Assembly (NCBI GenBank): GCA_000333855.2
Contig: KV784177.1
Location: 1 to 64,000, forward strand
DNA: 64,000 nt
Origin: Endotrypanum monterogeii
Taxonomy: Eukaryota; Euglenozoa; Kinetoplastea; Trypanosomatida; Trypanosomatidae
Direction: 5' to 3'
The notes beneath the pieces were generated by a model. The model saw only the letters and a program-made list of their open reading frames with translations, made no database searches and was not told the origin of the DNA. Positions 1-11,717 of this stretch are shown here, piece after piece (the stretch's first letter is position 1; each line of letters begins with the position of its first letter). A program made the translations under genes and the position numbers.

Positions 1-153
1 ACATGCCCCTCGTATGACTCTGTGTGCGCGATCAAGGAGGACGCCGCGCTGTACGGCAAGTACGCTGCGCTGCTTGCGGACCACTGTGCCGACTGCGCTG
101 GAGGGCATGTTGTAGGCGTGGTGATGCTGATCGCAGTGCTCCTGACTGCGTGA
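1..153 (+). CDS. 3' end of a surface/secreted-type protein (partial)
   Basis: Frame 1 is open from the window edge to a TGA at 151-153, giving the last 50 residues of a protein whose start lies outside the window. The fragment has four cysteines in its visible luminal part (patterns around TCPSYDSVC and ADHCADC). It ends in a short Gly-Gly spacer followed by about 16 hydrophobic residues (VVGVVMLIAVLLTA) with nothing after them. That ending is typical of a GPI-anchor addition signal or a C-terminal membrane anchor, so a cell-surface or lysosomal protein is likely. I do not recognise the family; a membrane-bound phosphatase or another disulphide-rich surface antigen is possible but not shown. 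It shares the strand of the following genes and is followed by a very long non-coding stretch. Confidence 0.6.
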   Translation, partial: TCPSYDSVCAIKEDAALYGKYAALLADHCADCAGGHVVGVVMLIAVLLTA

Positions 154-3100
154 GTGTCCCGTGCTTCCGTCGCTGGTGACGCGGCTCGTGCGTGCGACGA
201 GGGTCCTCGGATGTGTCGTGTGCTGCGCCGTGGCGGCGAGTGGGCGTGACAGTGCATCAGCCCAGTAATAGGTGTTTTTAACTATTCGCATTCTTGCATA
301 CCTGGCCCCCTCTCTTTTGTGTTTGTTTCGTTTTCCCTCGAACGATTCTTGTTTTTGTGGGGAAGAAGGTGGTGCGAGCGGGGCCCTGCTGACTGGCCGC
401 CACTGGCGTTGCGTGTAGCGCTGTGTGTGTGCGCGTGTGGGTGCTGGGGCTGCTGTGCTACCCCACTTCTTTCTCTTCCCGCCCCACGACGTCTGTTCTC
501 CGTCCAATTTTTTTGTCATCTAATTTGTTTGCCCTCAAACGCTTCTACCCCCCTTTCTCGTTTTCAGTTTTATTCAGTGCCCCCTGTATTCCCTCTCTTT
601 TCCCTTCTGTTCATAGCACATTCGATGCTCTCCCCCCTCCTCGCCTCCCCCCCCCCCGTATTCCCACTCCCCCCTGCCCTCTTCCCCCGTGCACCTCGCC
701 CTTGGCGTGCACTCCCCCGCATTTCTCCTGTACATGCCGTGTGTGTCGGACTCTGCCTGTGGGGTCAGTGCTTTGTTCCCTGTCGATTTCACTTGTTGTT
801 GTTGTTGTTGAGAGTTGCATAGAGGCAGCGCCGCTGTCGACGGAGACCGAGTGCGCGTCCTGGTCCCCCCGCCCCCCTCTACCATCCCGCTGCTGTGCAG
901 CTGCCCGGGCGCCACGGGCCGCTGCGGCGGAGGGGTAGGCCGACTGGGGCACGCGGTGGTGGGCGTGACTGCTGTGGAGCCCCCGTTCTGTGGTGACTCC
1001 TTTACGCGTTGAAGCCTCGTCCCGCAGCAACGGGAGCCACGAAACAAAAAGCATAGTCGTACAAGCCACTTTTTTCTTCCATTGTGTTAGTGAAAGGGTG
1101 GTGGAGTGGAACTACCCTGGATGCAACCGGGAGCGGTGGTATTGTGATGTCGGCTGGAGTGGGTGCTTGATGCAAATGACCTTGGTGCACATGTACACGT
1201 ATTTATGAGGGCACCGGGGCCTCGGTACGTGATAGGTGATCTATACGCAGTGACACCTTCATGCTTTCCTGCAGAAGTTAGGTGTTTGATTTCTCTTTGT
1301 TCCGAGCAGCCAGCGCAGAGATGCCGGATGCCTCAGCGGTGTTGAGGATGGCCTAGTGGTAAGGCCCAACGTGTGCCGAAGCTTATGTGCTATGCCTGCT
1401 TTCCAGCATTTGTTTTCGGTCTGTTGAGGCAGAGGATATTCGCTCGAAGTGGCCGCGCGCGAGGGGGGCATTGTTCGTTTTGGACTGTGTGGTGTGGTTG
1501 TATACTGACTGGTTGTTTACCACTCCTGTCGGAGGGCGTGCTCGTCAAAAATGCAGGTGTGTAACCTGTATTCGCCGAGATTCAGGTTCGGAATCTGAGG
1601 AACTTCACATCAATATAACAGGTTAAAGCCATTCGACGGGTTACGTTGTTGTTTTCCTTGCTTAACTGAAGTAGTTAAGGTATTAATTGTTATGTTTTCA
1701 CTTAATTCGCCCGATCACATGAGAGAATATTCGTTCCAGAGCACATCAGATTAGGTATCTCACAAATAGTCGTTTGCTCATGTCATACTGTGTCGAGGTG
1801 ATGTACACAGCGCTTGCATTTCTCGAGGTTCACCTGAAAATGTTTACATTTTTGTCTGAAAAAGTAAATAATATATGTATTAATATATATACTTTAATAG
1901 GCCTCAGCCGTAATTTCCCATTTCGGCTGTTGAGAACTGTGACAAAACCACGCGGTACATTTAGGGGGGGGGGCGGAGGCGGAGGCGGGGGGCTCCGACT
2001 GTCCAGCGGTAAGTAGGAGTGGTGTGAGCGACATTTTTTCGCTTTTTGTACGATTACCGTTCACTAATTTTTGAAATTCGTTTGCTTCATCATCCTCCTC
2101 CTCCCCGTTCCAGAGGGGGAGAATCGTGGACTTTGTCACTCTTTTAAACAACAACAAAAAAGTTGGGTTATTTTTGTGTTCATGCAGTATCGATCGTAGT
2201 AGTACTTGGGTTTACCGTCGAGAGGAGCTTCATCTGATTCGGGTAACGGCAGTCGAAGAGAGAGAACGGATGCTGAAGGGGTGTGGGAAGCGAAAGCACA
2301 ATGAAGCTGGCGGGTGGCGGGATTCAGCTGAGACCCGCCTCGCCTCGCCTCGCTTCCTATACGTGACGACCTCTATTTGAAAAAAAAAAACTACCCTTCC
2401 GAGTGCACACCACATTCTGCATGATGTAACTCGATTCTCCTCGGATCTCTCTTTTTTTTTTTTACTTGGTGTTATCCGTTTCCGTATGTGTCGGTAAAGT
2501 TTGCGGTCATGACGGAGTCAAACATGTAACGGCTTCCCCTCTCTGTGTATTCATCACTCGCCAGCCCGCTCGATCCGCTTGTTTGTCTTTTTCATTTTAA
2601 TCTCTAGTCTTTGGCTCACCATAGATGTGAGATGTATTAAAGTTTTAGTGATATAATTTAAAAAAAAAGATTCAAACAGGAGAAGAAGGGTAAGCAGAGC
2701 ACTGTTGAGGAGACACATCACTTCGGTCGTTTCTTCTTTTGCTAGGCGAGGGCTACGACTGTCTGCGTGTACCCTGAGCCCCGCCGTCCCTTGAGGCCCC
2801 TTGGCAAGCTCAGTGAGGTTACTGGTATTACGACGACTAGTCTTGCTACTCTCAGTCTAGGCGACTGTCGTGGACAGTGTGTTCAGCGGATATCCCATCG
2901 CCACCGCAGCGAGCAGCAGGTACATGCCTGATGCTACCCCCTCACTCTCATCCGCTCACACCTTCGCTTCTTCTAGAGTGGCGCGGACAGTCTTCGCCGG
3001 ACAAAAAAGGGAGGGGGGAGGAAGCAGGGTCGATAACCGCTCATTCACCAGCAGCGTATAAGTTCTCATCTACTACTACACCTTTTTGTTTTCTTCATCT

Positions 3101-3356
3101 TTTAGTGATCATAATTTACACACACACACACACACACACACATGCAAACGCACAGTGCCATCGTTCTCGGTGTTCTTCTCCTTTGAATTCTCATTCGCTG
3201 GGGTGCGCCTTCTCCCTCCTCTTTCATTTTCACTTTTTTTTTTTTTAATCGTGAGGTGAGGATCAAAGACGACTGAGGGAACTGTGGAAAAATAGATTTT
3301 ATGATCTATTTGCTCGTGAATGAAATTTCCCTGGTAAAGCAAGAAGACAGGTTCGG
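154..3356 (+). other. 3.2 kb non-coding interval (3' UTR and trans-splicing region)
   Basis: No convincing gene. The first kilobase is C/T-rich and holds overlapping ORFs on both strands that look like composition artefacts. There is a G/GGC-rich patch near 1963-1992, a T-run near 2451-2463 and a (CA)n microsatellite at about 3119-3142. The T-run at about 3234-3246, followed by AG dinucleotides, is the best candidate trans-splice acceptor region for the next gene. The length suggests a long regulatory 3' UTR for the surface-type gene upstream. Confidence 0.5.
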
Positions 3357-4241
3357 ATGATCACAGCGGCCGATCTCGGTACCGGGGGTGTAGACGGTGC
3401 CGGGAAACCAATTTTCGTAGCGACTGAACATACCCGCTACGCCGCTAGTACCGACCGCGAGCTCTCGGATCAAGAGAAACTAGCCTGGAAGTCGTTCCAG
3501 CTTTGGCGTACATCTCTCTCTATCGAACGACGTGATTCCGTGTATCGTACCATCACCAACGCTGACTACACCAACTTCAATCTCACACGTCATATCATGG
3601 GGACACCGTTCCCTGTGATCGATCACACCCCTTCATTTATCAACACTGCCGCCGGTGTACGCATATATGAGCACCTTTTTTCTGTTGTTGCAGGGTTCAC
3701 CTACAGCATGTGGGTGCGCTCCAAAGCGTCGATGCGCTACACGAGCCCGCATCCCTCGACACGGTTTTTTGTTTCCTGCGGTACGTTTCTCTTCACAGAG
3801 CTTTGTTTTTTTTATCGCAGCATGTTCCGCCTCTCCGGTTTTTTGCCGAACGATTACGAGTGCCGAAAATTCGGTGTGATGGAGTCAAAGGAGCGACTAG
3901 AGCACAAGAAGAAGTTGTGGGCCAAGTACACCGCATATAAATTGGAGTGGTGTCGCCGCTTCGACTATCACGTCTACGGCATCCGCCCCGGCGAAACGCT
4001 GAGCCTCTTTTCAGCGTGCTGGTTCCCATCGTGGTCCACATCTTATGGCACAACTACAGATTACCCGCTGCGCAAAAATCCATATTTCCTCAGCGCTACT
4101 CCGTTGCGGGACATGTACGGGGAATACGCCTTGTCGATGGAGCTACCGAAATCTAATGACTCGCCGCTTTCACAAGCTAGACCGGAAGTCCGCTATACAT
4201 TCCGCGGCCCGCTTGTTGCTGCGGAGAGGAACACACCCTAA
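3357..4241 (+). CDS. Conserved hypothetical protein, two hydrophobic segments
   Basis: A 294-residue protein starting at the first ATG after the T-rich acceptor region. The N-terminus is hydrophilic with no obvious signal peptide. Two aromatic-rich hydrophobic stretches (about residues 101-121 and 136-157) could be membrane helices. The C-terminal half is rich in Tyr, Trp and basic residues (for example KLWAKYTAYKLEWCRR) and reads like a matrix- or cytosol-facing domain. The arrangement resembles small accessory subunits of the mitochondrial inner membrane, but that is inference and I cannot name a family. Codon use looks genuine throughout. A cytosolic or endomembrane location remains possible. 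Confidence 0.75.
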   Translation: MITAADLGTGGVDGAGKPIFVATEHTRYAASTDRELSDQEKLAWKSFQLWRTSLSIERRDSVYRTITNADYTNFNLTRHIMGTPFPVIDHTPSFINTAAGVRIYEHLFSVVAGFTYSMWVRSKASMRYTSPHPSTRFFVSCGTFLFTELCFFYRSMFRLSGFLPNDYECRKFGVMESKERLEHKKKLWAKYTAYKLEWCRRFDYHVYGIRPGETLSLFSACWFPSWSTSYGTTTDYPLRKNPYFLSATPLRDMYGEYALSMELPKSNDSPLSQARPEVRYTFRGPLVAAERNTP

Positions 4242-5898
4242 ATCCCTTGAGGACGAACACTCGAAGGGGTACACATACAATATATATATATATATATATA
4301 TATATCTTTATGGGGGCTGGAGTTGCCACACGTACTGGAGGTACAATCTTTGAGGAGGACACGATGGAATAACCAAGTGAAAGACATCCAACTCCTAATT
4401 TTTTTCCAGTCATGGCTGCGATGCGAGAGCAAAGCTTTTTTTTTTTCAAGTCTTGAGATGGATGAAGGATCAGTCTTACACGGTTGAGTTGCGGGCCTCA
4501 TCGGGAGTAGGTGCCCCCGACGGTGTTGCTTGTACAGACACATAAGCCATGGAATGTTTGTCTTCTGGGGGAGAATGCCTTCATGATTCTCTCCGCCAAT
4601 TTTCGCTGTTGCCATAGTGATCTGTATGAAAAAGGTAAAATTTCTCTGTTTTGGTTTTAGGTCCCTAGAGTCCAGGTGCAAAATGCTTCGTGGACATATA
4701 TATATATATATATATATATTTAGATAGATATAGTTATTTATAAATGTATTTAGGTAGATATGCTGTTAGTGTAGCCGTGGTTCATCAAATATATGTTTCT
4801 CGTCGTCCTCGAAATCGAAACCAATAGCAAGAGAAATGAATGTTTTTTTTTTCTGTTTGTTGCGTGTGCTTTAGTGATGTCGACACACACATACACACAC
4901 ACACACACGTGGTCAAACTGTCTTGTATCTTTGAAAACACCCTATTTCCGGCCTCCCACTCCAACCCCCCCCCCCCAAAAAAAAAAAAAGATAAAACTAT
5001 ATATAAGCAAGCACCAATAGGGTAGGAAAACAACAGTCTGGATAGTTCGCTGCCCTCACGCTTCGGGAGGAGAGCGCAAGGATAGGTCCGTTGAGTTGAG
5101 ACGAGGGTACGCGAGCTTAGCAGCTGCGTGGCTTCGCTTCGTCACCAGACCTCTGATACAATTGCGGGGACATTCAGATATACATACTTTCTCGCTCGCT
5201 CGCTCTCTTTCTTTTTTTCTCTGTGATTTTTTGTTGTTGTTAAATCACTTGTTACATATGTGAGGTCATTCTGCTGCCTCATAGCTGAGAGCACCGACCT
5301 TGCTCTCCTCTCCTTCAGCGTGTTGTGTAACGTTGTCTTCCCCCCCGCTCACTCTCATTACTGTCTGCAAAACACGTCTGTTTTCTTACACTCCCTTCCT
5401 GATACATACTTATATGAACACAGGAGTTTCACAGAGGTAGAGTATGCGAATGTCAAAGATACTTTTGCCTCTCCCTGACGCCACAGCAACACCATATCGT
5501 ATCTGATGCTAATGATACAGCTGCACTGTATCGGCGATTCTACAATTGCTTCAACACCCCCGACCTGCAGAGATAAGCCTCCGAGCTTTTAGCATCCGTG
5601 GCAGGTCGTACAAATCAGCTGTTCATTTTTTTATTATTTCCTGGCCTTCAGAAAATATTCTTCATATTTTGGCAGCCCTATATCTTGGGGTTGCTGTGTG
5701 TGTGTGTGTTTGTGTTTGTGTGTGTGTGTTTGTGAGCCATTCTATATTGTTTTAAATCTTCATTTCCCCTGCACCCCTGAAAAAAAAGAGAGGCCTAACC
5801 TACGTTGTCTCATGTAGACTCGATAAATGTATATATTTATTTATCTCTTGTGTTTGTTGCTATTTGAGAATTCATAGTTTTCTTATCTCACTCGTCGA
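4242..5898 (+). other. Intergenic region with microsatellites
   Basis: No gene seen. It carries (TA)n tracts at about 4280-4305 and 4696-4719, a (CA)n tract near 4886-4908, a C-run/A-run junction near 4967-4989 and a (TG)n tract at about 5694-5732. T/C-rich sequence at 5835-5865 followed by AG near 5870 is a plausible acceptor for the gene at 5899. Confidence 0.5.
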
Positions 5899-8800
5899 AT
5901 GTATTTTCCACCATACTCAAATCAGACGGAAAGCCTGGATGATGTCTTACGACACGCCACCAATGGCCCAGACCAATTCTGTAACGGCAGTGGCCATGGA
6001 GGAACTGCTCACATCACCTCGCCTCTGTCTTCTTCCGCAGTCGTTGGGGGCTCCATAGCGGCCACCATTTCGCATATGGCTACTGAGAGCGTTTTTTCCG
6101 AAGCGCTTGGGGCGACACCAACGATACAGGCAGTCCGTGTGCTCTGTGATCGCTACTTGGAGACATACCGGCATTTAGAAGAGCTTGCCAGGGACACAGC
6201 CTGGTGGGCCAGTGAGGCCGCTGTCCTGCGTGCGGCTCATGCACAGGGCAAAGCACAAGTCGACGTTCCATGTGCTAGTCCATTTTTGAAGGAAAGAAGA
6301 TGGGATGAGTTGATAAAGCGCACACTCGAAGTAGTGGAGTTGACTCACCACACAGCGGCTGCGGCTGGACTAGGGGAAGACGCCGTGCCGCCATCAGCTT
6401 TGTCAATCAGCAGAGAGAAGAACAACGCGTCTGGTGAGGTGAACGTGTTGCAGCTCGACCGCGACGACCAAACGGGTGTGTGGGAGAGCCTCGAGATTTT
6501 TGAGACGTCACCACACGGACGCTCGGTCGCTGCTGCGATACACAAAGACGAGGAGTGTCTACGTATTCTGCAGGCTCTCAGACAGAGCCCCTCTGCTTGT
6601 CAAGCAGACGAAGGGGAACAGCTCGATAGCTTACGTTACCTACTGAAACATCGCCCTGAGCTCATCGTCGAGCAGGAATATTTTCTCGATCTGCAACAAG
6701 CGGTGTTGGACCGAGCATGTTCCCGAGGGGAAGGCGGGTGGACAGAGGCGGCCCTCTCATTGTTTCAGTCCCTTTCTTCGCGTGCGCAGCTAGACTATGT
6801 GCATGCCGCGATCTCTGCCGTGAGTTCTGTGGTGCGTAAGGGGGAACAAACTAGCATGATGCTCGTAGGCTTCCTTCATCGCCTCCTTGTGGAGCTTCCA
6901 CAAGGTTGGCTGCCTCTACTGGACAAGGAGGTGACCGATATCTTTCTGCGCGTGCTCACTGAAGTGATCGTTCCATTCGGATGGTCGTTGAGCAGCGTGG
7001 ATCCTTACGCTACGTGGCTGTCCTCGTGGTGTGCGAGGCCGTCACTCACTGCTTCCATGGAGACGGTTCTCCATTCGCATCGGTATCTTATCGACGAGAT
7101 AGCCAAGCAGCTCCCCTCTTCCCACGCGGCGTGCGTGCTTTTAACATTTTTACCTCATATGAAGGAATGCAGCGAGTTAACCCAATTACCAGTGCACCCG
7201 CCTCATCAATCGTGGCAGGGGCTGTGTCACACACTTCTCCGACTGCTATGCGGGGAGGTGTGGCAAGACTCTAGTGTGTACATGATAGGGGCGGCCGCGC
7301 TGTCTCGCTGCATTGGTGCCCTGTCGCCGTCAGACAAGGAAAGCTGTTTCGAGGTGGCCTCGAGGGTTGTGCTCCGCTGGGTACCGTCGGCTGCGTCCCT
7401 GGTGATCGACGCGCAATTTGTCTTTGCATTGCGGCTTATTACAGCACTGATCACGAGAGCCGGTGAGAGTGTGTCGTGGTGCACCACGGGTATGTGGCAG
7501 CGGTTAGACGGCCCTCTGTTCGCCAAAAGTCAAGCGCTACTAATGACTCGCGAGCCACCAATGCCATCCTCACATGTTCCGTTCCGCACCGCCACCCTCG
7601 AGATTTCAGACTTCATACGCGAATGTTGGGTGCGTATGCTCCAAGTTCACGCCCCAAACCTGCCAACGCCTCTTGCACTCCTGATGCGCGATGTGCTGAG
7701 CTGCGGAGGCGTGTTTCGGTGGGTGGAGCTGGTCTGTATTTCAACCACAGTGGCTGGGTGGGCCGCTCTGCAGCCGCACCTGCAGTCGTTACGAAGCGAT
7801 GGAGCTGCAAGCCGCCCACGGTGGGGGGATTTGCTCACCGCAATCGTGGAGGTTGGCGGCGGGGCCGTCGAGACCAACTCAGATTCTCGGGCTCGTTTGT
7901 TTAGATCAAACTGCGCCGGAAAGAGGAGGGAACTACCTGGTGCTGCCCGCCTACGCTCTATCACCCCGAATGGTGTGGCATTGCTCCTCCGCTGGTCAAC
8001 ATGTGCCGTCGCTCGCGATGGATTGTCGAGCGCTGCGCGTGAAGCATCGCAGTTTTTACTTGGTCTCAGCCCGTACGCTTCGGGTCAGCAGATACGATGG
8101 CCACTTCTCTGGCCAACGGAAATGTATCCGAAAGTTGGGAGGTCAAGCTTTTCTTTGAGTGAAGAGGCGTGGGGTGTCGCCGATGTAGTCCGCGCCGGTG
8201 TCTGTTATCAGTCTATCTACCTCCTTCTCGAATCCATAGCCCTTCCCACTGACGACAGTGCTGGCCGGTGTGATGGCGATCGAGAACTTCTTGACTCAAT
8301 TTGGGGGCAACTGGTGGATCTGTGGCTGGATCCGGCGCAGCTGACGCCAAACTCGGCTCGCCGCGACGATACGTTGAGCGCGTTAGCAAACCGCCCCCCT
8401 TTTGGAGAAGAATCCCTCCTCATCTTAATCTCCTCTATGGCCCTCTGTGTGTTGGTGAGGCCGACTGCGGAGTTTCGGGCCTGGTTTGAGCCAGCCGTTG
8501 CACAGCCCCGCATCCGTCAATTACGCCAGCTATGCGAGAAGCGCCGTGGAGTTGACCCCATCTACTTTATGGTGCGCTTCATCACCTCCGGCAAGGGGCG
8601 TAAGCGCCTTCCCGCGATATTCCTGGACGGCTTCGAGGCACTGCTGACTATTGACACAGTGTGCGACGTCGGTAATTTCTCGCATGGCGAAGCTCTGCCG
8701 ATTGGTGACATAACTGTCGGACCTTTTTCTTCTCTTGCGGCAGGGGAGGGGGAGAAAGAAGAGGAGGAGAAGGAGAAGGCCCGACAACTTCAGCTAAACG

Positions 8801-9384
8801 TCCTGCGCGTCTTGTCCAGTCGCGTGTCATCTGCGCATGAAACGAAGTTAACGGCGACATTGCCGACCGGTGTACCTGAAACAGTGGTAGCGGTTATTCG
8901 AACCCTCCTTGCCAACCGAATCTCCCTTCGGCTCACTTGGGAGGGCATAGAGGAGTGTATGGTGCGACGAAGCGCTGAGGAGTGGGCCTCCTACGCCAAC
9001 ACAAACGCCCGCGTGGTAGCTGTGTGCAATCGACTTGAGGAACACCATTCGGGAAGTATTTCTTTCATGCGCCGTGCTCACGTGGACTTTGTGTTTCTCG
9101 TTTCGCTCTGCTTTCGGAGTTGGTTGGGTCTCTCCACGACACACAGCACACCTGCGCGGCGAAAGCTGTACTGGACAGCATTGGAATACTTTAGTGAACA
9201 TGGCATTGATGCGTATGATGCCTTGGTTGCCCGCAGCATCGCCCTTCATGTCGAGCGAGCGCTGCGGGAGAGCGCTGCCTTCGCCAACGACGCTGTTATT
9301 TTTCCTGCGTCTCGCTCAATGCCGCTGCCCTCTGCCCTCTTCGTATTCTTACTGGTGCGACCTTTTTCCCTGGCAGTCACTTGA
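5899..9384 (+). CDS. Large conserved hypothetical protein, helix-rich
   Basis: An open frame of 1161 residues. The ATG at 5899 is the first after the likely acceptor near 5870. A second in-frame ATG at 6076 (MATESVFSEAL) begins a region that looks more protein-like, so the mature start may be residue 60. The protein is mostly amphipathic helix with regularly spaced Leu/Ala/Trp, which suggests an alpha-solenoid (HEAT/ARM-like) scaffold. No catalytic motif is visible. A short acidic/basic low-complexity linker (EGEKEEEEKEKARQ) lies near residue 950. The C-terminus ends in a hydrophobic stretch (ALFVFLLVRPFSLAVT). Function is unknown; a structural or trafficking scaffold is only a guess. Confidence 0.8.
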   Translation: MYFPPYSNQTESLDDVLRHATNGPDQFCNGSGHGGTAHITSPLSSSAVVGGSIAATISHMATESVFSEALGATPTIQAVRVLCDRYLETYRHLEELARDTAWWASEAAVLRAAHAQGKAQVDVPCASPFLKERRWDELIKRTLEVVELTHHTAAAAGLGEDAVPPSALSISREKNNASGEVNVLQLDRDDQTGVWESLEIFETSPHGRSVAAAIHKDEECLRILQALRQSPSACQADEGEQLDSLRYLLKHRPELIVEQEYFLDLQQAVLDRACSRGEGGWTEAALSLFQSLSSRAQLDYVHAAISAVSSVVRKGEQTSMMLVGFLHRLLVELPQGWLPLLDKEVTDIFLRVLTEVIVPFGWSLSSVDPYATWLSSWCARPSLTASMETVLHSHRYLIDEIAKQLPSSHAACVLLTFLPHMKECSELTQLPVHPPHQSWQGLCHTLLRLLCGEVWQDSSVYMIGAAALSRCIGALSPSDKESCFEVASRVVLRWVPSAASLVIDAQFVFALRLITALITRAGESVSWCTTGMWQRLDGPLFAKSQALLMTREPPMPSSHVPFRTATLEISDFIRECWVRMLQVHAPNLPTPLALLMRDVLSCGGVFRWVELVCISTTVAGWAALQPHLQSLRSDGAASRPRWGDLLTAIVEVGGGAVETNSDSRARLFRSNCAGKRRELPGAARLRSITPNGVALLLRWSTCAVARDGLSSAAREASQFLLGLSPYASGQQIRWPLLWPTEMYPKVGRSSFSLSEEAWGVADVVRAGVCYQSIYLLLESIALPTDDSAGRCDGDRELLDSIWGQLVDLWLDPAQLTPNSARRDDTLSALANRPPFGEESLLILISSMALCVLVRPTAEFRAWFEPAVAQPRIRQLRQLCEKRRGVDPIYFMVRFITSGKGRKRLPAIFLDGFEALLTIDTVCDVGNFSHGEALPIGDITVGPFSSLAAGEGEKEEEEKEKARQLQLNVLRVLSSRVSSAHETKLTATLPTGVPETVVAVIRTLLANRISLRLTWEGIEECMVRRSAEEWASYANTNARVVAVCNRLEEHHSGSISFMRRAHVDFVFLVSLCFRSWLGLSTTHSTPARRKLYWTALEYFSEHGIDAYDALVARSIALHVERALRESAAFANDAVIFPASRSMPLPSALFVFLLVRPFSLAVT

Positions 9385-9746
9385 GCAACTTTTATGTATC
9401 ACACTGAGAGCATAACATCGTGAATGTGAACATGGAAGTGTGGTGCTGATGGCGGCAGTGCACAGTTGATTTCGATCCTGCGCACATGGGCGTATCGAAG
9501 GGAAAAAAATGACCAACGATTCAACGTCGAACAGTAGCTCCAATCTTAATTGGGGCTAGAGTAGTGTCGCAAGCCTTCTTTTTACCCGTCGATTACTGCA
9601 AGGGACCCCCTCTTTTTTTGTCCTCATACCTCCCCAGAGGAAGGGAGGGGGGGGGAACGCAATGAAGTGGATGTGATATCTTGACTGTCCTGTATAAATG
9701 AAGGATGTAATCTTTGGTTGAGGTTGCTCCTTTTACCATGAATCGT

Positions 9747-9777
<31 letters not shown>

Positions 9778-10982
9778 ATGTGTGTGTCTGTATGTGTTTT
9801 TTTCCTTTGCGTACAATCTTCTTATATGCCGTCCACAGGGCCTTCTGGCCGCATCGGCTCGTTTCGGTGGATGACGTGAGGAAGTGGGTGTGTGTATGTG
9901 TGCGTGCAGCTAATGAATCAGCCGTTTTATATCAGGAAGAGGTTGCACGCATACCGTCCAAGAAGCGCTAGCGTTCTTTTCGAGTTTCTTTCTTCACCAC
10001 CTCTGAACCACCACTTTTCAGCGGTGCGTCTTGGCCTAGCATTCATCTTCTTTCCCCTCTTTCCGTCCCCCTCCCCTTTCCCTCGTGACATATCAATCAA
10101 TTCCTTTTTTTTTGGGGGGGGGGGCCGGGGTGGATGCACAACCTCATCGACGTTAGTGAAACACGCGGACTCGCTTTTCCCCTCACTGAAGCAACTCTCT
10201 ACAGAACAGGTCATAGACGCGAAAAAAAAAACACACTGTCAGCTCATCACCTGCACTTCCCCCCCCCTCACATTTCTTCTTCTTCTTAGCTATCTGTCGA
10301 ACTACTTGAACTTCTCTGAGGAGGAAGCAATAGTGCGAATCATTATCATACAGATATTTCGTTGAATACATTACGCATCTTTATCGTCGACGTTACATCG
10401 TCTCATACAGACGCCTCCACGACACAGAGATAAAGCGTTGCGGCTGGACAACCAGTTTCGTGTTGGCACACCTCAAATCTTGGCAATAGCGAATTTTGCG
10501 TTGTTTAACCACGGACGTGACATCTGTTCGAGGTCTGCTCTTGCACTTGTTCCGTTAAGGGCTTCTATTTTCTCGATCCCCTAACACACCCTCGGCGAGT
10601 GTAAGGTTGGCGGCTTTGCTTCGCCCCCTCCTACCCCCTTTCCCTCTCAACTCCTTTGCGCTGCTTTGAATCCCCGCGCCCTCGGCCCTTCCTTCTGCGG
10701 TTATCGATAGAAAAAAAAATCTCAATTCTCTCACTGCCGCTCCAACATTTGTACATTTCCTGGGAGAAAACAACGTCTTCGACGCTGGCTGGAGCAACGA
10801 TATTTTGTGACGACTTCTTTTGAGTTTTCTTGTCCCTCCTCTTAGTTCTCTTTTTTTTTTTTCTGTCTCGCCCTGCATTCATTCCGAATTAGGTTTTACC
10901 CATCCCCACCCCCCCTTTCCCTCGCCTCTCTCTCTTTCTCTACTGCTGCTGGCTCGCTGTGGTGTTGCTAGCGCAGTATGCA
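9385..10982 (+). other. Intergenic region upstream of FAD synthetase
   Basis: No gene supported. It contains (TA)n then (TG)n at about 9748-9796, a T/G-run near 10107-10122, several A- and T-runs, and a C/T-rich stretch from 10800 onward leading to the FAD synthetase start. Confidence 0.5.
10905..10976 (+). promoter_or_regulatory. Polypyrimidine tract and spliced-leader acceptor of FAD synthetase
   Basis: A C/T tract at about 10905-10948 is followed by the first AG dinucleotides at 10970-10971 and 10975-10976. Trans-splicing at either leaves a 5' UTR of only about 6-12 nt before the ATG at 10983. This decides the start: the open frame further upstream begins with GTG and would lie outside the mature mRNA. 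Confidence 0.45.
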
Positions 10983-11717
10983 ATGGCCGCATCAAGCACC
11001 TCGGTGGATCAGAGCGGACGTGGCCAAGACGAGTGTGTAGCACACATAGCCCCCATGCCATCTTGTGTCATGACACCACAGCTGAGGGACATCATAAAAG
11101 CATCTGAGTATCTCATCGAGGACATCTTCACGCGCTTTTCACCGTCTGATATTGGGGTGGCGTTCAATGGCGGGAAAGACAGTGTAGTGATGTTCGAGTT
11201 ACTTCGAAGGGTAGTGGCAGCACCGGTGCTGGCGCAATGCTGCATTTTTGTTGTTGAGGACCGTGATGAGTTTGACGAGCTACGACGATTCCGAGAGTGG
11301 TATATGCGGGAAGTCGCACAGGGTTTATCCCTCACTCACATGGATGTGACGACGGACATGCGACGCAGCCTATGGACACTCACAGAAAAACGCCCGCTCA
11401 GGGTGGTGTTCATGGGAACACGCAAGACAGACCCACACGGCCGCTACCAAAAAGAGGCAGTTGAGAAGACGACCCCTGGCTGGCCAGATTTTTTGCGTGC
11501 GTGCCCCATTTTTCACTGGACCGTCTCGGATGTGTGGGGCTACACTAGGTTCATGTGTGTCCCACAATGCAATCTCTACGAAAGTGGTTATTCATCACTC
11601 GGGCGGCGCGCCGACACGATCCGAAACCCGCTGTTGAAGCGAGAGGACGGAACGTACCGCCCGGCCTGGGAACTGATGTGTGGAAAGGGAGAAAGAGAAG
11701 GACGTGGAACGCTCTAA
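10983..11717 (+). CDS. FAD synthetase (FMN adenylyltransferase, PAPS-reductase fold)
   Basis: A 244-residue protein of the eukaryotic FAD1 type, which makes FAD and pyrophosphate from FMN and ATP. The phosphate-binding loop is FNGGKDS (residues 61-67). It is followed by the family motif GTRKTDPHG (145-153), the block WPDFLRACPIFHW (167-179) and the flavin-site block LYESGYSSLG with RRADTIRNP (198-216), all in the order seen in yeast Fad1p. There is no bacterial-type RibF domain and no molybdopterin-binding domain, unlike animal FAD synthases. No targeting signal is evident, so the cytosol is likely. The tail after the last conserved block is short and basic (GKGEREGRGTL), and the stop runs directly into an A-run. 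Neighbours are functionally unrelated, as usual in these polycistronic units. Confidence 0.88.
   Translation: MAASSTSVDQSGRGQDECVAHIAPMPSCVMTPQLRDIIKASEYLIEDIFTRFSPSDIGVAFNGGKDSVVMFELLRRVVAAPVLAQCCIFVVEDRDEFDELRRFREWYMREVAQGLSLTHMDVTTDMRRSLWTLTEKRPLRVVFMGTRKTDPHGRYQKEAVEKTTPGWPDFLRACPIFHWTVSDVWGYTRFMCVPQCNLYESGYSSLGRRADTIRNPLLKREDGTYRPAWELMCGKGEREGRGTL

Noticed and set aside
319..1069. Overlapping ORFs of 150-170 codons on both strands
   Set aside because: They lie in C/T-rich low-complexity DNA, overlap each other on both strands, and encode Pro/Ser/Leu or Gly/Arg runs without codon bias.
1341..1600. tRNA-like A-box (TGGCCTAGTGG at about 1349) with a GGTTCGGAATC B-box-like sequence near 1583
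   Set aside because: The boxes are about 240 bp apart, no cloverleaf can be drawn and no T-run terminator follows at the right distance.
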